In this document: positions 6,897 to 9,169 of the stretch, piece after piece
Layout of the letters: every line of letters begins with the position of its first letter
Numbering within the stretch: position 1 is the first letter of the stretch
NCBI GenBank assembly: GCA_003973375.1
Contig: QNYL01000277.1
Span: 1 to 9,169, forward strand
DNA: 9,169 nt
DNA from: Flavobacteriia bacterium
GTDB taxonomy: Bacteria > Bacteroidota > Bacteroidia > Flavobacteriales > Flavobacteriaceae
Direction of reading: 5' to 3'
The notes under the pieces: model-generated
Told to the model about the DNA's origin: nothing
The model's input: only the letters and a program-made list of their open reading frames with translations
Database searches by the model: none
Translations under genes and position numbers: made by a program

Positions 6897-7532
6897 ATGA
6901 TACGAGAAAAACTTGACGAATACTATAAAGTTGTTTTTGAAGAAGAACTGATTGACGAAATAAGTAAAGTTGGAACCTATAAAAGAATTCGTGAAAACGA
7001 ACTTTTAATGGATATCAACGATAATTTTAACCGGATACCTCTGTTACTCACCGGAGCCATCAAGATCAGCAGAGAAGATAAGAACGGCGATGAGATTGCT
7101 CTGTATTTTTTAGAAAGGGGAGATACCTGCACCATTTCTTTTGGTAGTGCTTTCCACATGGGAAAAGGTAAGATCCGTGGTGTGGCTGAAAAGGACTCTG
7201 AAGTGATCTTTATTCCACTTGAAAAAATGGAAAGCTGGATGGTAAAATACAAATCCTGGCGTAATTTTGTTATTGAAAGTTATAATATCCGCCTGAATGA
7301 AATGCTGGAAGCCATTGACACTCTTGCTTTTATGAAAATGGATCGGCGTTTGTACAAATATCTTACCGATAAGGTTAAAATTATGAGGAGTACCTCCCTG
7401 CATACAACACATCAGGAAATTGCAATCGACCTGAATACTTCAAGAGTGGTTATTTCCCGGCTGTTAAAACAACTGGAAAGAGAGGGAAAGATCAAACTAT
7501 ACCGTAATAAAATAGAGGTTTTAGATTATTGA
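6897..7532 (+). CDS. Crp/Fnr-family transcriptional regulator
   Basis: This 211-residue DNA-binding protein has the length and order of the Crp/Fnr superfamily. An N-terminal cyclic-nucleotide-binding-like beta roll covers about residues 20-115, with LLTGAIKISREDKNGDEIAL and the ERGDTCTISFGS turn. A long dimerisation helix covers about 118-145. The C-terminal winged helix has the helix-turn-helix at about 172-193 (HQEIAIDLNTSRVVISRLLK). There is no N-terminal cysteine cluster (only Cys78), so it is not an Fnr-type iron-sulfur sensor. The Arg-Ser/Thr pair that binds the cAMP phosphate is not obvious: the equivalent region reads KIRGVAEKD. The ligand is therefore unknown. The gene follows kdtA by 41 bases, and its stop overlaps the end of the convergent thioredoxin-like gene. 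Confidence 0.9.
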   Translation: MIREKLDEYYKVVFEEELIDEISKVGTYKRIRENELLMDINDNFNRIPLLLTGAIKISREDKNGDEIALYFLERGDTCTISFGSAFHMGKGKIRGVAEKDSEVIFIPLEKMESWMVKYKSWRNFVIESYNIRLNEMLEAIDTLAFMKMDRRLYKYLTDKVKIMRSTSLHTTHQEIAIDLNTSRVVISRLLKQLEREGKIKLYRNKIEVLDY

Positions 7533-8665
7533 CCCAATAACTTTTTAATTTCATTTTCAATCTTATTACTGTTTTTATCATATCCCTTAAATGATTTTAC
7601 TATAACACCTTCCCTGTTGATCAGGAAACTGTTCGGAATGGAATAAATGCTGTACTGATTGGCAACCGGATCATTAAAACCTTTTAAATTTGTAATATTA
7701 ATCCAGTTATTATTTTCAGACTCTTTTAACCATGCTTTCTTTTCTGATTTTTTATCTAAAGAATAACTTATAATCACTAAACCCTGATCTTTATATTTTT
7801 TGTTTAACAAAGTAAATTCATTTTTGTTCTGCTCCTTACAGGGGGCACACCACGAAGCCCAAAAATCGAGTAGAATTATTTTCCCTTTAAAGTCTGATAG
7901 TTTTACTCTGTTCCCATTTCCATCCATAGCTTCAAAATCCTGAACATGATCTCCTTCTTTAAGTTTTTTGGTAAAAGCAAACTCTTTTAAAGCCTTTCCT
8001 TTTGCTGAATTTTGTAATATCGGATCAAGTTTATTATAGTAAAGCTTTAAGCTATCCGTTGAGATTCTATGGTTATGCATAAAAATATAGGTTAGGGAAA
8101 CCAGGTTATCCGGATTTTCGTAAATAAATTTGATTTGATCTGAATAGATTAATTTTATTACTTTTTGAAAAACAGCATCTTTAGCTTCCGGAGTTGTAGC
8201 AGCTTCAAATTCCTTTGCAGATAATCTATCATATTTCAATAGAATATCCAGATATTGTTTTTCAATATCATTTAAATCGCAACCCCCAATATTTAAATCC
8301 TGAATAAACTTACCATTATATTTACCCGATATTTTGATGTCCTTATCTTTCGCCCAAACATCAAAGGAATTAATATATTTTCCGGAGGGATACTTTTTTA
8401 AACGGATTTCAAATTTTTGGGGAATCGTATCGGAAATAACAGAAAATTTAAATGAATTCGCATTGGTTATTATCGTATCTATGGGTATAGTTTCATCCAG
8501 TTTTAATTTAGTTAAAACAGCCGATATACTATCGTTTAAACCGGAAATATTGGTCGTAATTGTAAAACGTTTTAATGATTCTTTACCGGTCTTTGTTTCT
8601 TCCTTTTTACAGGAAAAGATTAGAAAAAGAAACAATGACAGGAAATAAATCGTTATTCTTTTCAT
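7526..8665 (-). CDS. TlpA-like thioredoxin lipoprotein with DUF4369 domain
   Basis: This 379-residue lipoprotein is predicted to face the periplasm as a thiol-disulfide reductase. Residues 1-18 are a type II signal peptide, with the lipobox LIFSC placing the lipid on Cys19, followed by KKEE. Residues of roughly 32-130 resemble DUF4369, a domain common before TlpA-like domains in Bacteroidota (IDTIITNANSFKFSV, then a short-strand pattern ending near LNIGGCDLND). A helical linker leads to an AhpC-TSA/TlpA thioredoxin domain from about 235. The active site is WASWCAPC, with Cys273 and Cys276, and the cis-proline is Pro344 in YSIPNSFLINREG. Family members reduce cytochrome c or periplasmic cysteines, but the partner here is not identifiable. 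The gene converges on the Crp-like gene with a 7-base overlap of stops. A putative -7 element lies 20 bases upstream. Confidence 0.9.
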   Translation of the reverse strand: MKRITIYFLSLFLFLIFSCKKEETKTGKESLKRFTITTNISGLNDSISAVLTKLKLDETIPIDTIITNANSFKFSVISDTIPQKFEIRLKKYPSGKYINSFDVWAKDKDIKISGKYNGKFIQDLNIGGCDLNDIEKQYLDILLKYDRLSAKEFEAATTPEAKDAVFQKVIKLIYSDQIKFIYENPDNLVSLTYIFMHNHRISTDSLKLYYNKLDPILQNSAKGKALKEFAFTKKLKEGDHVQDFEAMDGNGNRVKLSDFKGKIILLDFWASWCAPCKEQNKNEFTLLNKKYKDQGLVIISYSLDKKSEKKAWLKESENNNWINITNLKGFNDPVANQYSIYSIPNSFLINREGVIVKSFKGYDKNSNKIENEIKKLLGQ

Positions 8666-8684
8666 AATATGACATTTAACTTAA

Positions 8685-8692
8685 CAAATGTA
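8685..8692 (-). promoter_or_regulatory. Predicted -7 element for the TlpA-like gene
   Basis: The minus strand reads TACATTTG, an exact TAnnTTTG match, 19 bases before the ATG at 8665. The expected leader would be about 10-15 bases. No clear -33 TTG is visible. It sits just past the stop codon of the upstream remnant, so the gene could be transcribed independently of it. Confidence 0.4.
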
Positions 8693-8698
8693 GGTGTT

Positions 8699-8887
8699 TT
8701 ATTGTGAAAAACTGGTTTTTAAATAATAATTTATGGATATCGAAATCAAATTAATGGCAGAATGAACGCTAAAAACGAGTAAAAAAGGAAAGGGAATATC
8801 TTTTCGTTTTTTAGCTAAGATATAAATAGCGGCAAAAATTAAACCTGCGAAAAAGGTAGCATCAATATAAATAACCGGAATAGCTCT
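8699..8887 (-). pseudogene. C-terminal remnant of a membrane protein, possibly a CPBP (CAAX-type) protease
   Basis: On the minus strand an open stretch of 62 codons ends at TAA (8699-8701), without a start codon of its own and with an in-frame TAG just upstream. It encodes one hydrophobic helix (DATFFAGLIFAAIYILAKKR), a short basic loop (KKRKD) and a second hydrophobic stretch with LLVFSVHSAINLIS. The order of a G-L-I-F-A helix, a Lys-rich turn and a helix carrying HxxxN resembles the last motif of CPBP intramembrane metalloproteases, whose earlier EExxR and FxxxH motifs would be missing. The family call is from memory and is uncertain. The 5' part has been replaced by IS256-family transposase sequence on the same strand, so the gene is broken. 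The first residues (PVIYIDATF) could belong to either the protease or a frameshifted transposase. Confidence 0.4.
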
Positions 8888-9169
8888 CTAATGGACGTAA
8901 AAGCCAATCCTTAACTTCTTGGCGTGCATAATCAAATAACCTGCTTACTTGTGTGGTGGAATACTTTTTACCATAAATCTCTTTGAATATATCTCCTACT
9001 TGTTTGGCAGTAAGTCCCGAACCATATAAACTAAAGGCTAATTCTTTTAGTTCTTGCTCTTGGTCTTTAATTACTGCCAATAGAAAGGGATAAAAATTAT
9101 TATTCCGACTGCGAGGAACTTCTAATTGAAGTTGTTTTTGAGCTCCAAAAGCTCTACGCCAACGGTAAC
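8862..9169 (-). mobile_element. IS256-family (mutator-type) transposase fragment, truncated before the catalytic domain
   Basis: The minus-strand frame is open from the window edge to a TGA at 8862-8864, about 101 codons, and continues beyond the window. The TTG at 9080 is not a real start because family sequence continues upstream of it (YRWRRAFG, then LQLEVPRSRNNNFYP). The order of blocks fits the N-terminal part of IS256-type transposases: VPRSRN, the helical LAFSLYGSGLTAKQVGDIF, the IYGKKYSTTQVSRLFD helix-turn-helix, and EVKDWLLRPLES. In intact members the first catalytic Asp follows RPL directly in a Y-(I/V)-D-A motif. Here the frame ends as SYSGYLY, while a shifted frame reads PVIYIDATF, consistent with a 2-base loss. 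The rest of the DDE domain and the terminal inverted repeat are absent on this side. The element is therefore dead unless reading resumes elsewhere. Confidence 0.75.

Noticed and set aside
8334..8648. Plus-strand open frame of 104 codons opposite the TlpA-like gene
   Set aside because: It overlaps the lipoprotein signal and DUF4369 region antisense and shows no family resemblance.
9078..9080. TTG as the start of a small 72-residue protein
   Set aside because: IS256 transposase sequence continues in frame upstream to the window edge, so this is an internal codon.

Overview
The window looks like chromosomal DNA from a member of the Bacteroidota, most likely a flavobacterium. It is AT-rich, carries Kdo-lipid A (Gram-negative) functions, a periplasmic TlpA/DUF4369 lipoprotein and a plug-less TonB-receptor-like barrel, and has TAnnTTTG-type -7 promoter elements at gene starts. 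No rRNA, tRNA, CRISPR array, integrase or replication origin is visible.

Layout, left to right. (1) Bases 1-2220, + strand: the 3' end of a TPR-repeat gene, whose start lies outside the window, overlaps by 23 bases an outer-membrane beta-barrel protein. (2) Bases 2224-5524, - strand: a three-gene sugar-nucleotide operon transcribed leftward in the order DegT-family aminotransferase, galE (UDP-hexose 4-epimerase), rfbB (dTDP-glucose 4,6-dehydratase). It converges on the barrel gene with a 3-base gap. (3) Bases 5525-5619: a compact divergent promoter region. (4) Bases 5620-7532, + strand: kdtA/waaA (Kdo transferase) and a Crp/Fnr-family regulator 41 bases downstream. (5) Bases 7526-8665, - strand: a TlpA-like thioredoxin lipoprotein whose last codons overlap those of the regulator by 7 bases. 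(6) Bases 8699-9169, - strand: a decayed region in which an IS256-family transposase fragment, cut off just before its catalytic domain, runs into a short hydrophobic remnant that resembles the C-terminus of a CPBP (CAAX-type) membrane protease.

The common theme is the cell envelope. The aminotransferase, GalE and RfbB supply nucleotide-activated sugars, probably for O-antigen, capsule or glycoprotein glycans. KdtA adds Kdo to lipid A. The TPR/barrel pair and the TlpA-like lipoprotein act at the outer membrane and periplasm. The operon lacks rfbA, rfbC and rfbD and any glycosyltransferase, so its end product cannot be deduced from this window.

I found no convincing new multi-gene system. The points most worth a second look are the small residue at the substrate-gating position of GalE, which predicts activity on N-acetylated sugars, the plug-less barrel coupled to a TPR protein, and the IS256/protease junction.
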